64,000 nucleotides of DNA from Candidatus Krumholzibacteriia bacterium (GTDB lineage Bacteria > Krumholzibacteriota > Krumholzibacteriia > LZORAL124-64-63), in the NCBI GenBank assembly GCA_016744705.1, contig JADGDU010000016.1:42059-106058 (forward strand), written 5' to 3'. Made by a program: the position numbers and the translations under genes. Below the pieces are notes generated by a model, which was not told the DNA's origin, did not search any database, and saw only the letters and a program-made list of their open reading frames with translations. Positions 39,166-47,300 of this stretch are shown piece by piece (position 1 is the stretch's first letter; each line of letters opens with the position of its first letter).

Positions 39166-39352
39166 ATCTTATAAGCGCATCGTCGTAGCATTGAAGCTAA
39201 ATCGAGCGACGAGCTATTATTCTGGTGCCTACTTTAATAAACTAGACCGCAGAATATTTGGTACAATAACGAATTGAACAACCAAAAGCAATCAAAAACC
39301 CCGCCACTCCAAGAGCAGCAGGGCTTTTTATCAACCTATGGGCTGATCTAAC
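39001..39352 (-). other. Leader of RRM copy C and terminator of copy B
   Basis: No gene. The left half is the copied leader (hairpins of GCCGG type at about 39015-39035 and 39050-39070, and a TCCTC/GAGGA pair at about 39147-39157); the right end is the copy B terminator. Confidence 0.6.
39294..39327 (-). terminator. Terminator of RRM copy B
   Basis: Minus-strand CCCTGCTGCTC / GAGTGGCGGGG with G-U pairs, followed by TTTTTG. It is a decayed version of the copy C terminator. Confidence 0.7.
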
Positions 39353-39840
39353 CTACCAACGGCCGCCGCCGCCGCCGCCACCGCCGCCGCCGCCGTAGCC
39401 ACCACGACCACCGCCACCGCCGCCACCGCGAGGTTTGTCCTGAGCTTCGTTCACGCGAAGTGCGCGTCCGCCCATTTCCTTGCCGTCCAACGCCTGGATG
39501 GCGTTAGAGATAGCGTCGTCGTCCATTTCGATGAAGCCGAAGCCACGGGGACGACCAGTTTCGCGGTCGTTGATCAACGCGACAGAGTGAACTGCGCCAT
39601 GCTGGCCGAACAGTTCGGTTACTTCTTCTTCAGTCGCGGTGAAGGGCAGGTTGCCCACATACAATTTCTTCAAGGTCTTTTCTCCAAGTGCCGGCTTACC
39701 GGCTTAACAAAGCGTTCCTGACCGCCGGCTTCTTCCGGCTAAATCCATCTTCGCTTCAATATGGTTCGGCTATCTTTCCGGGATTCCATTCTGGATATCC
39801 CAGCGACTGTCGAACCTCATCCTCCGATGATCGGAGGAAT
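39295..39840. repeat. Tandem duplicated RRM block, copy 2
   Basis: Second member of the direct repeat described at 38632-39165, spaced about 660 bases start to start. Confidence 0.9.
39353..39673 (-). CDS. RRM-domain glycine-rich RNA-binding protein (copy B)
   Basis: 106 residues, same as copy C through the RRM, with a slightly longer Gly tail containing GGGRGGY. Same TTG start, GGAG site and leader hairpin. Each copy has its own terminator and leader, so the two are separate transcription units and not an operon by design. The near-perfect identity against diverged flanks points to a recent duplication or gene conversion. Confidence 0.92.
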   Translation of the reverse strand: MKKLYVGNLPFTATEEEVTELFGQHGAVHSVALINDRETGRPRGFGFIEMDDDAISNAIQALDGKEMGGRALRVNEAQDKPRGGGGGGGRGGYGGGGGGGGGGGRW

Positions 39841-40126
39841 TCGTTGAGCATCTTTTAGTAGTTACACCCCACATGCCCTCAATATTCATTAAAATAATAC
39901 GCCACTTCTGTGGGAGTATCATCCTGAGACTGAATGGAACAGTGGGAGTTCTGCTGAAAGATACTAGATTCTTTATAATTGCCAACTATTATAATCAGGG
40001 CATTTGCCAATAGCAAGTTTTTTCTTGGGTTTCTGTTCCATGCCTGGAAATTAAGCACCGAAGCCCCAAACCCCATCCGAAGACCTCTGGTGGCGATGCT
40101 CTCATTCTCTCCCTATCGTGGTGAGC
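39674..40126. other. Intergenic region between RRM copy B and the DsbD-like gene
   Basis: No gene. The left 170 bases are the copied RRM leader. TATAAT sequences occur at 39974-39979 and 39990-39995 without good -35 boxes; they may serve the DsbD-like gene. Confidence 0.5.
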
Positions 40127-40969
40127 ATGAAAAACATAACAACCAATATCTGCATACTATGCCTGATGGCAGTAATAGCCCCAACGTTGACTCTCACCGG
40201 GTGCGAATCCAATAAACCCGATGACGAAAACCAGGTGATCATATCGGTTAGCACAGATTTCGAAGCGGCCACCCCCGGCCAAAGCATCACCCTGGTTTGG
40301 AACTTCTCCGTGGCCCCCGATTGGCACCTTTACTGGCTGGGACGGAACGACTCCGGCTTTGCTCCAAAGATCGACTTGATCCTGCCCCCAGGCTGGATCG
40401 CAGGCCCGTTGCAATGGCCTGCCCCCGAACGCCACCTCAGCGAGGGTGATATTTTGGATCATGTCTATTATCACGAATTGGTGCTGTTACAGAATATTGA
40501 AGTGCCCGTGGACGCCGCAAGCAGCGGTGCCGTCACCCTGACCGGGAATGTCGAATGGCTAGCTTGCAAAGAGTCCTGCGTTCCCGGCAAAACTCCCATT
40601 TCCCTTGAGATCCCCTTGTCTGATTCTCCAAATGGTCCCCGGTCCGCGCAAAGCACCGCAGCCTTCACTAACCTTCCTCAACCGTTGCCAAACGGATTGC
40701 TGGATACACGTTGGGAAGGACAGAACTTCCTGATCCAAGGCCCCGCCGATGTGATCCTGGAATTCATGCCCACCGTCGCTTGCGGCGAACTGGTGAATAT
40801 AATCCGAGACGGTCAGGGCCCCGAACTCGCGTTGCAATTTCAAGTGGAAGAAGGAATGGTCGGACCGGTCCAAGGCTTGATCACCATCACCAATAAACAA
40901 GGAGAAACCCGGGCCTACGCCGTGGATTTCCCTACTAACAGATTGAACCCAGAACCCTCCGGAGGTTGA
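40127..40969 (+). CDS. Lipoprotein with DsbD-alpha-like domain
   Basis: 280 residues. Signal peptide with lipobox LTGC, then a domain matching the N-terminal region of DsbD/ScsB: FSVAPDWHLYWLGRNDSG and the redox pair Cys147/Cys151 in WLACKESCVPGK. The membrane and thioredoxin parts of DsbD are missing, so this is a free-standing lipid-anchored thiol carrier. Start chosen at the ATG 40127; GTG codons at 40118 and 40121 are alternatives. Three bases separate it from the redoxin gene, so the two probably act together on disulphides outside the cytoplasm. Confidence 0.8.
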   Translation: MKNITTNICILCLMAVIAPTLTLTGCESNKPDDENQVIISVSTDFEAATPGQSITLVWNFSVAPDWHLYWLGRNDSGFAPKIDLILPPGWIAGPLQWPAPERHLSEGDILDHVYYHELVLLQNIEVPVDAASSGAVTLTGNVEWLACKESCVPGKTPISLEIPLSDSPNGPRSAQSTAAFTNLPQPLPNGLLDTRWEGQNFLIQGPADVILEFMPTVACGELVNIIRDGQGPELALQFQVEEGMVGPVQGLITITNKQGETRAYAVDFPTNRLNPEPSGG

Positions 40970-40972
40970 TTC

Positions 40973-41581
40973 ATGAAACTCACACGACTAATACTATTGA
41001 GTGGACTCCTTGTCCTGGCCTTAGCTACCACTGCCCTGGCGCAAGTTTCTCCCGGGGACGAAGCCCCTGATTTCGTTCTGAAGGACACTAACGGTCAGGA
41101 GCATCACCTGCAACAGTATCTGGACGATGGCAAAACCGTAGTTCTGGAATGGTTCAACGCTGACTGCCCCTTCATCAAGAAACACCACAAAGATGCGCGC
41201 ACCATGGATGAAGTCTACGCTGAATTTAAGGACCAGGATGTGGTCTGGCTGGCTATCAACTCCAGCGCTTCGGGACGGCAAGGCGCGGGTCTTGAATTCA
41301 ACCAGAAGGCCCACAAAGAATACAAAATGACCTTCCCCATCCTGATGGACGAACCGGGTAAAGTCGGGCGAGCCTATGGCGCCAAAACCACACCACATAT
41401 GTTCATCATCAACCCCGAGGGCGTGGTCCTGTACAACGGGGCCATCGATGATAACAATTCACCCAGCACCATGGGCGAGACGAACTATGTGCGAACTGCA
41501 CTGCGTGCCGCCTTGTCCGGCGCTCAACTAGGGCAGGCATCCACCAAGCCTTATGGGTGTTCTGTAAAGTACGGCAAGTAA
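40973..41581 (+). CDS. Secreted thioredoxin-fold redoxin
   Basis: 202 residues. Signal peptide (cut near ALAQ), then an AhpC/TSA-redoxin fold: GDEAPDFVLKDTNG, the peroxidatic-type Cys65 in NADCPFIKKHH (single Cys, not CxxC), the cis-Pro loop KTTPHMF, and a C-terminal Cys196 in PYGCSVKY that may be the resolving Cys. GGAGG precedes the ATG. It follows the DsbD-alpha-like lipoprotein in one operon; the lipoprotein may reduce it. Peroxidase or thiol-relay role likely. Confidence 0.85.
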   Translation: MKLTRLILLSGLLVLALATTALAQVSPGDEAPDFVLKDTNGQEHHLQQYLDDGKTVVLEWFNADCPFIKKHHKDARTMDEVYAEFKDQDVVWLAINSSASGRQGAGLEFNQKAHKEYKMTFPILMDEPGKVGRAYGAKTTPHMFIINPEGVVLYNGAIDDNNSPSTMGETNYVRTALRAALSGAQLGQASTKPYGCSVKYGK

Positions 41582-41586
41582 AGTAC

Positions 41587-41624
41587 CAAAGCCCCCGCTA
41601 TGCCCTGAGCAGCGGGGGCTTTGT
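41587..41624 (+). terminator. Rho-independent terminator
   Basis: AAAGCCCCCGCT / AGCGGGGGCTTT, 12-base stem, 11-base loop, after the redoxin gene. Confidence 0.85.
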
Positions 41625-41637
41625 ATCATCCTAAGGG

Positions 41638-41667
41638 TTGATCCCAACTCCCCAAAAAGTGTATGAT
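41638..41667 (+). promoter_or_regulatory. Sigma-70-type promoter candidate for the GH85 gene
   Basis: TTGATC, 18-base spacer, TATGAT (41662-41667), about 60 bases before the ATG. Confidence 0.45.
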
Positions 41668-41728
41668 TAAGAGGAAAGGCACCGAGCCCTCACACCATTT
41701 GATATTTCATCCATGAAAGCCGGTCATC

Positions 41729-43991
41729 ATGTCAAGAACGCCCCTCCTTTTGTCCTTGACCGTTCTTCTCCTGGCCTTATGGGCCCAGACGGCTCTGGCC
41801 GCTTCCCCCTGGGAACCGGTGCAACATTCGCGAACCGCGGTGGATTTACCCACAGACCAGCCTTATGCCTCCTATTGGTTTCCCAATGATCTTCTGACCT
41901 GGTCACCTGCCAGTGATCCTGATGCAGCCTTCAATCGTAGCCATACCCCTTTGCGGGATCGGTTTTTGAGTCCGGAAACCCAAGTCAACGCCCACGCCCG
42001 CCCCCTTGAGGCCGGGATTTCGCCCTTGAGTATTTTTGGAGCCACCAGCTTTAACCCATCCCAGGGTTCGTTGGGGATGGATTTTTATTCCTTCAATTAC
42101 TGGCAATACACTGATGTTTTGGTGTTCTGGGGCGGATCCGCCGGAGAGGGTATCATTCTCGCCCCCAACCCAGGAGTGACCGACGCCGCTCATCGCAACG
42201 GCGTCCCTGTTCTGGGTACTGTGTTTTTTCCGCCCACGGCCTACGGCGGAGACATCCAGTGGGTATGGGATCTGGTACAACGCGACGGCGCCCTTTACCC
42301 GGTGGCCGACAAACTCATTGAGGTGGCCGAGTATTACGGTTTCGACGGATTTTTTATCAACCAGGAAACCGCCGGGGGAAACTCCGCCCTGGCCGGCCAA
42401 ATCGTGGACTTCATGAAATACTTCCAGGACAACAGCGATCTGGAAATCATGTGGTACGATGCCATGACGGAATCCGGCAGCATTTATTGGCAGGAGCGCC
42501 TGAACTCCACCAACGATTCTTTCTTCCAGGACGGACCCGACCTGGTCTCCGAATCCATGTTTCTGGATTTCGGCTGGTCCGCCACCGATCTGACATCCTC
42601 ACGCAGCTACGCCAACAACCTGGGACGCAGCGAGTTTGATTTGTTTGCGGGCGTGGACGTGCAGGCCAATGGATACAATTCCTATGTGAACTGGAACTCC
42701 ATTTTTCCGGAAAATCAGGCTCACGTAACTTCCCTGGGCTTGTATGTCCCGAGTTGGACCTTTCATGGGGCTAGCGACATGGAAGACTTCTACGACCGGG
42801 CCAACCGACTCTGGGTGGGCGCCAGCCGGGACCCAAGCTGAATCCGAATACGACCCAGGCCAGCTGGAAGCCCATACGACCTACTATTGGCGCGTCGACG
42901 AAATCAACCCCGTGGGTGTTTCCACAGGCACGGAATGGAACTTCACCACCGGCGCCACCTTTGCTGATACCGTGGGCTATACTCTCAACTTTGACGGCGC
43001 CGACGACTTTGTTGATTGTGGCAATCACCCCGCTCTGCGAGTCACCGGCAACACCATAACCATCGAAGCTTTAATCCAAGCCGAAGACTGGAGACCCAAT
43101 TACTGGGACGGGGTCATCGTAGCCAAAGATTACAGTGGCGGAGCCACCACCAACTATGGCTACATGCTGCGAGCAGGCAACAACGGGATGCTCAGTTTTA
43201 ACATTGGCTCGGGTTCATGGAACGAGCTCAACACCGGAACCGGCCTCATGGAATCTGGTACCTGGCACCATGTGGCGGGAACCTATGACGGTAGCATGAT
43301 GCGCCTGTATCTGGATGGCGAACTGGTGGGCGAGAGCGCTCGCAATATCACCGTGGGAAACGCCTCCTCGGTGAGTCTTTTCATTGGTGAATCGCCTTCT
43401 TTCCGTGGGCGGGTCTTTGATGGCCTCATAGACGAGGTTCGTGTTTGGGATATAGCCCGGACCCAGGAAGAAATTCAGGCCAACCTTGACGCAGAGTTGA
43501 GTGAGCAATATTACTCTGAACCTGGAAACGGCCTGGTGGGGTACTGGCAACTGAACGAGGGTGAAGGACAAACTGTGGCGAATCTGGCCACAGAAGAATC
43601 CACCGGCGTCCTGGGCAGCACCATGGGCGAAGACAGCAACGACCCTGCTTGGGTTTCGATAATTGGTGTGGTTTACCCTACACCCGTGGGTGACTCCTCC
43701 AGTCTGGTCCCGGCCCATCATGAGCTCCAGCAGAACTACCCAAACCCCTTCAACCCTTCAACCACCATTCAATACAACCTTCCCTCGGCTGCCTTTGTAA
43801 CCGTCAAGGTGTATGACACCCGTGGGCGGGAAATTCGCACCCTCGTGAATGAGTCGCAGATTGCTGGCTTCAAGGCCGTGCTCTGGGATGGAAAAGACGA
43901 CTCAGGACGCAGCGCCGGTAGTGGTGTTTATCTTTACCGGGTCAAAGCCGGTGATTGGGTTGAGCGGAGAAAAATGGTGCTGCTCAAGTAG
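41729..43991 (+). pseudogene. Broken GH85 endo-beta-N-acetylglucosaminidase gene with LamG and FlgD-like domains
   Basis: Frame 1 (41729-42841, 370 aa): signal peptide, then a GH85 catalytic barrel with FDGFFINQET holding the catalytic Asn211 and Glu213. It stops at TGA right after WVGASRDPS, where GH85 proteins go on. The other frame (from about 42820 to 43991) picks up in the last part of a fibronectin-like repeat (EYDPGQLEAHTTYYWRVDE), then a LamG/concanavalin-like domain, then a FlgD-like domain ending RRKMVLLK. The rest of GH85 and the start of the fibronectin-like repeat are absent, so an internal deletion with frame change is the simplest reading. An assembly error could give the same picture. 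Intact relatives cut the chitobiose core of N-glycans. Confidence 0.75.
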
Positions 43992-44115
43992 CGCCATCTC
44001 AAGTAGAAAGATTGGGGATTTGGGAATCTTTCCCAGGCCGCGGCATTGACCCTGCCTGCTGCTGCTATTAAATATGATTGCCACGACACAAAAGATCACC
44101 TAAAGGAGAAAAGCC

Positions 44116-45219
44116 ATGGATGGCCAAAAACTCGTTTCCACTGCTCTCTTTATATCTCTCGCCATTCTACTGGCTGGATGCTCCTCGGATGAGCAATCTC
44201 CCGTCAATCCGGTGAATTCCACCGTTGAAATCCAAATCACCAGCGATCCCACGGTCAGTTTCAACGAAAACACAGGGAAAACCACAGCCATTGTTCAGTT
44301 CATTGCCAGGGATAGCGCCGGATACCCTCTGGATTCTGAAGATGTCACGGTCGAACTGTTGGTCGACAGCCAGCCAGTGGATAACGAATCTCTTCTGCAG
44401 GAAGATTCGGCAGAACTGAATTCCAGCATCCACCTTGGTCTGGTTCTGGACGCCAGTTACAGTATGCTTCTGCATTCCCCGCCGGCCTTCGACCCCATGA
44501 AAGCCGCAGCCAGTGAAGCCCTTGACGAAGGCTTGAATCTTTTCGAAGGCCGACCGGGGACCTTTACCTGGAGCGTTTCCTGGTTCAATGAAACCCTCTC
44601 CTTCCCCTCAGACGATGGCCGGGAGTGGATGCCGAGCGACTTGCTGGCCATCCCCCAGCCAGGACCAGGCACGGCCACCAAACTCTTCGCCGCCGTGGAA
44701 CGCCAGGCCCAACAAATGTTGGTCACCCACGACACCATTGCCAACGGACCTCACGACCACCATGTGATGATCGTGCTCTCCGACGGAGCCGACAACTACA
44801 GTTGGTTTGACAACGCCGTGTTCACCAACCAGGGCGTGACCTCAACCGGAGCCACTTACGACATCATGGGATGGCAACCAAGTGATGTGGATTCGGCAGT
44901 GGTCGCCATCGGAGACCATCCCAACCTCACAGTTCATGTGCTGGGCCTCGGTTCCAGCGTCCAGGATTCTGAATTGCAGCCCCTGGTGACGGCCGGCGGA
45001 GGACGCTACATCAAGAACCCTTCCAGCTCCGAAGTGGGTGCCCTTTTCGATTCGGTGACCAGAGAATTTGCCACCATCCAGAATCATGGCGCCACCATCC
45101 CCCTTCCTCCGGGAGACTATCAGTTCAAATTGCGAGTGCGCACTGCTGATGGTCGTGCCCGGGACGACTACTCTTTTGACTTTCATGCAGGGGATGCTGA
45201 GGCTGGGGTGTTGCCTTAG
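44116..45219 (+). CDS. Lipoprotein with von Willebrand A domain
   Basis: 367 residues. Lipobox LLAGC, a beta domain (to about 100), then VWA: MIDAS Asp112-Ser114-Ser116 (LVLDASYSM) and LSDGAD later. Ends with a beta domain that contains LPPGDYQFKLRVRTADGRAR. VWA proteins bind ligands through a metal ion. AAAGGAG lies seven bases before the ATG. Likely anchored in the outer membrane or inner membrane facing the periplasm. Ligand unknown. Confidence 0.85.
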   Translation: MDGQKLVSTALFISLAILLAGCSSDEQSPVNPVNSTVEIQITSDPTVSFNENTGKTTAIVQFIARDSAGYPLDSEDVTVELLVDSQPVDNESLLQEDSAELNSSIHLGLVLDASYSMLLHSPPAFDPMKAAASEALDEGLNLFEGRPGTFTWSVSWFNETLSFPSDDGREWMPSDLLAIPQPGPGTATKLFAAVERQAQQMLVTHDTIANGPHDHHVMIVLSDGADNYSWFDNAVFTNQGVTSTGATYDIMGWQPSDVDSAVVAIGDHPNLTVHVLGLGSSVQDSELQPLVTAGGGRYIKNPSSSEVGALFDSVTREFATIQNHGATIPLPPGDYQFKLRVRTADGRARDDYSFDFHAGDAEAGVLP

Positions 45220-45240
45220 GTTTTGGCAGGTTCAGATGAA

Positions 45241-45276
45241 GGCCCCCGGCACTCAATGAGTGGCGGGGGCTTTTGC
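45241..45276 (+). terminator. Rho-independent terminator
   Basis: GCCCCCG-G-CACTC / GAGTG-G-CGGGGGC with one G-G mismatch, followed by TTTTGC; ends the VWA lipoprotein gene and faces the broken methyltransferase gene. Confidence 0.75.
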
Positions 45277-45277
45277 A

Positions 45278-45936
45278 TTAACTCCGTCTGCGAAGCAGGA
45301 AAAACACATAACCATAACAACTCGAATAGCGGCGATAAATATCGATTTCGCCTTGGACCATACTGAGAACGGCCCGAGCCTCTTCGTCATCCCAAGGCAT
45401 TTCATACATTTCAAGTCGTTGCGCCAAAGGGCTATAAAAGTTTTCCCACCACGACGATTCGGGTAAAGCAAACTGGCCGACCACTTCGTAACCACATTCT
45501 TCGATTGTGGCCTGATGTCTCGAGATATCTTTCATTTGCGGATACTCGTGCGCAAAAAACTTCCGGCACTCGTTTGGCACATCATCCTTTAGCCAAGTTA
45601 GCTCGGTGAAACCAAGAGAACCGCCTGGCTTCAGAAACGCCCCCCAGGCTCGCAGCGCCTCTGGGACTTGGCTCGTCGATCCAACTCGTCCAGGTAGGGT
45701 TGATAATGGTCCACGGCTGTCACTTTGCAACCCAGTTCAGCCGTAAGGCGCAGGGTCTGAGCTCCGTTTCCGCAACCGATGTCCAAGACCCGGAATCCTT
45801 TGTCCACGCCATCAAACCCAGTGCCGTAAAGCATCTCCAATGCGCGGCGTGTGCTTGCGTCATCACCTGGAGCCAATCGTGGCAACGAAGGGTGGAATAT
45901 GTCATGGATAGCCCGCATTATTTTTTCGTGGTTCAT
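45278..45936 (-). pseudogene. Broken class I SAM-dependent methyltransferase gene
   Basis: The N-terminal piece (45936-45631) has a good AGGAG site and the SAM motif VLDIGCGNGAQTLRL plus the acidic loop VTAVDHYQPYLDEL. It goes out of frame after DRRAKSQ. The other frame (to 45278) resumes at EALRAWGAFLKPGGSLGFTE, the post-IV motif, and runs to the end. Relatives have about 50 residues between these points (motifs II to IV); here they are absent. So an internal deletion with frame change is likely. If it is real the gene is dead; if it is an assembly fault the gene is intact. Confidence 0.7.
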
Positions 45937-46285
45937 GGTTTTATTCTCCTATTGGATGCATTGCACTCCAATGTGCTGATCGGGGTGCTCAGGCTGCTGG
46001 GCCCCAATGCCATAGAGTGAAATAGAAACAAAAGCAGGCAAATAGATTTCCGAAAAAAGAACATGATATAACCTTATTCATGGAAAATGAGGTGTCCCAT
46101 GAAGTTAAGGCGTTTCTACTTCCCATTCAATGGTTCAGCGAATTTCTCGGAATATTACCCCCCGGGGGGCAAACTTCCCCCCCCCTGTCACACCACACCC
46201 CCGCCCTACGTAGTTATTGGTGACAGGACTATACTCCGGGTTTCGCCCAATGCGCCCGGTTAAAACTATAAAATTGGAGATCGCC
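45937..46285. other. Intergenic region before the spondin-domain gene
   Basis: No gene seen. It has a TGATATAAC extended -10 candidate (46074-46082) on the plus strand, a C-rich stretch with CCCCCCGGGGGG (about 46160-46171) and a further C-run at about 46180. Confidence 0.4.
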
Positions 46286-47233
46286 ATGCTTACCAATTCA
46301 CTCATCCGCGGATTACTATGCGCCACGTTCATTTTCAGCGGGGCCCTGCAAGCCAGGGCCGAAACCGCCGAATACCGGGTCACCTTCAATGCAACCTGGA
46401 GCGCCGAAACCCATCCCCTGCAATTCCCCAACAACCCTCACTTTTCGCCGCTCATTGGCGGCACCCACGATGGTTCAGTCGTATTTTGGGAAGAGGACGA
46501 GCTGGCCAGTATCGGTCTCCAGCGCATGGCCGAATGGGGCAGCCAGACTCCACTGGACCTTGAAGTGGAAACAGCCATCGATGCGGGCCAAGCTGAGTTC
46601 GTTTTGCGCGACGACGCCGTGCCTGGTTCACCTGGATCGGCGGAGCTGGATTTTCTGGTCAGCGACGAGTTCAGCCTGGTAACACTGGTGACAATGATCG
46701 CCCCAAGCCCAGATTGGTTCCTGGGTGTTTCAGGTTTGGAGCTGCGACCGGGAGGCCAATGGGCGGACACTCTCACTGTCACCCTTTGGCCTTACGATGC
46801 GGGCACCGACAGCGGCGCCAGTTACGGGTCATCCGATCAGCCCACAACTCCTCACATTCCCATCAGCCCAATCACTGATGGTCCACTGGCCAATGGTGTC
46901 CCGTTGGGCACTTTCGTATTCCAGCGCATCAACCAGACCAGCAGCGTACCAAGCATCCCCAAACTGGCCCTGAGCGTGGCGCCAAATCCATTCAACCCCG
47001 CCACCAGTGTCCGCTTCACCTTGCCATCCGAGGCCCAAACTCGCCTGGACATCCATGCCATCGATGGCAGCAGGATCACGACCTTGATTGATGGATCTTT
47101 CCAGGCCGGCCGCCACGAGATCAGTTGGAATGGCCGCGACCATCGGGGTGTCCGGGTGGCGTCAGGAACTTATCTGGCCAGACTGGTTTCGGGTCGGGTG
47201 CAGCAGTCGATCAAGTTGGTACTTGTGGAATAA
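46286..47233 (+). CDS. Secreted spondin-N-domain protein with C-terminal FlgD-like domain
   Basis: 315 residues. Signal peptide (cut near ARAET), then a spondin-N domain: EYRVTFNATWSAETHPLQFP, HFSPLIGGTHDG and QRMAEWG are the family landmarks. It is followed by a FlgD-like Ig domain that starts APNPFNPATSVRF and ends SIKLVLVE. Start at 46286 has GGAG seven bases upstream; the longer frame from 46217 is spurious. Spondin-N domains are known from animal matrix proteins and from some bacteria; role here may be adhesion. Confidence 0.8.
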   Translation: MLTNSLIRGLLCATFIFSGALQARAETAEYRVTFNATWSAETHPLQFPNNPHFSPLIGGTHDGSVVFWEEDELASIGLQRMAEWGSQTPLDLEVETAIDAGQAEFVLRDDAVPGSPGSAELDFLVSDEFSLVTLVTMIAPSPDWFLGVSGLELRPGGQWADTLTVTLWPYDAGTDSGASYGSSDQPTTPHIPISPITDGPLANGVPLGTFVFQRINQTSSVPSIPKLALSVAPNPFNPATSVRFTLPSEAQTRLDIHAIDGSRITTLIDGSFQAGRHEISWNGRDHRGVRVASGTYLARLVSGRVQQSIKLVLVE

Positions 47234-47245
47234 GAGGTGCTAAAG

Positions 47246-47288
47246 AAAAGGGTGGCTGGCTCATCAAAGCCAGCCACCCTTTATTTTG
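47246..47288. terminator. Bidirectional terminator
   Basis: AAGGGTGGCTGGCT / AGCCAGCCACCCTT, 14-base stem, 6-base loop, A- and T-rich flanks, between the spondin gene (+) and the C25 peptidase (-). Confidence 0.85.
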
Positions 47289-47300
47289 ATATAATAAATA

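Noticed and set aside
38692..39430. GCC/CCG repeats taken as a CRISPR or satellite array
   Set aside because: They are the glycine codon runs of the two RRM genes, and there are no regular spacers.
46100..46285. Short frame with Pro/Gly run before the spondin gene
   Set aside because: Low-complexity C-rich stretch without coding features; the spondin gene start is fixed by its GGAG and signal peptide.
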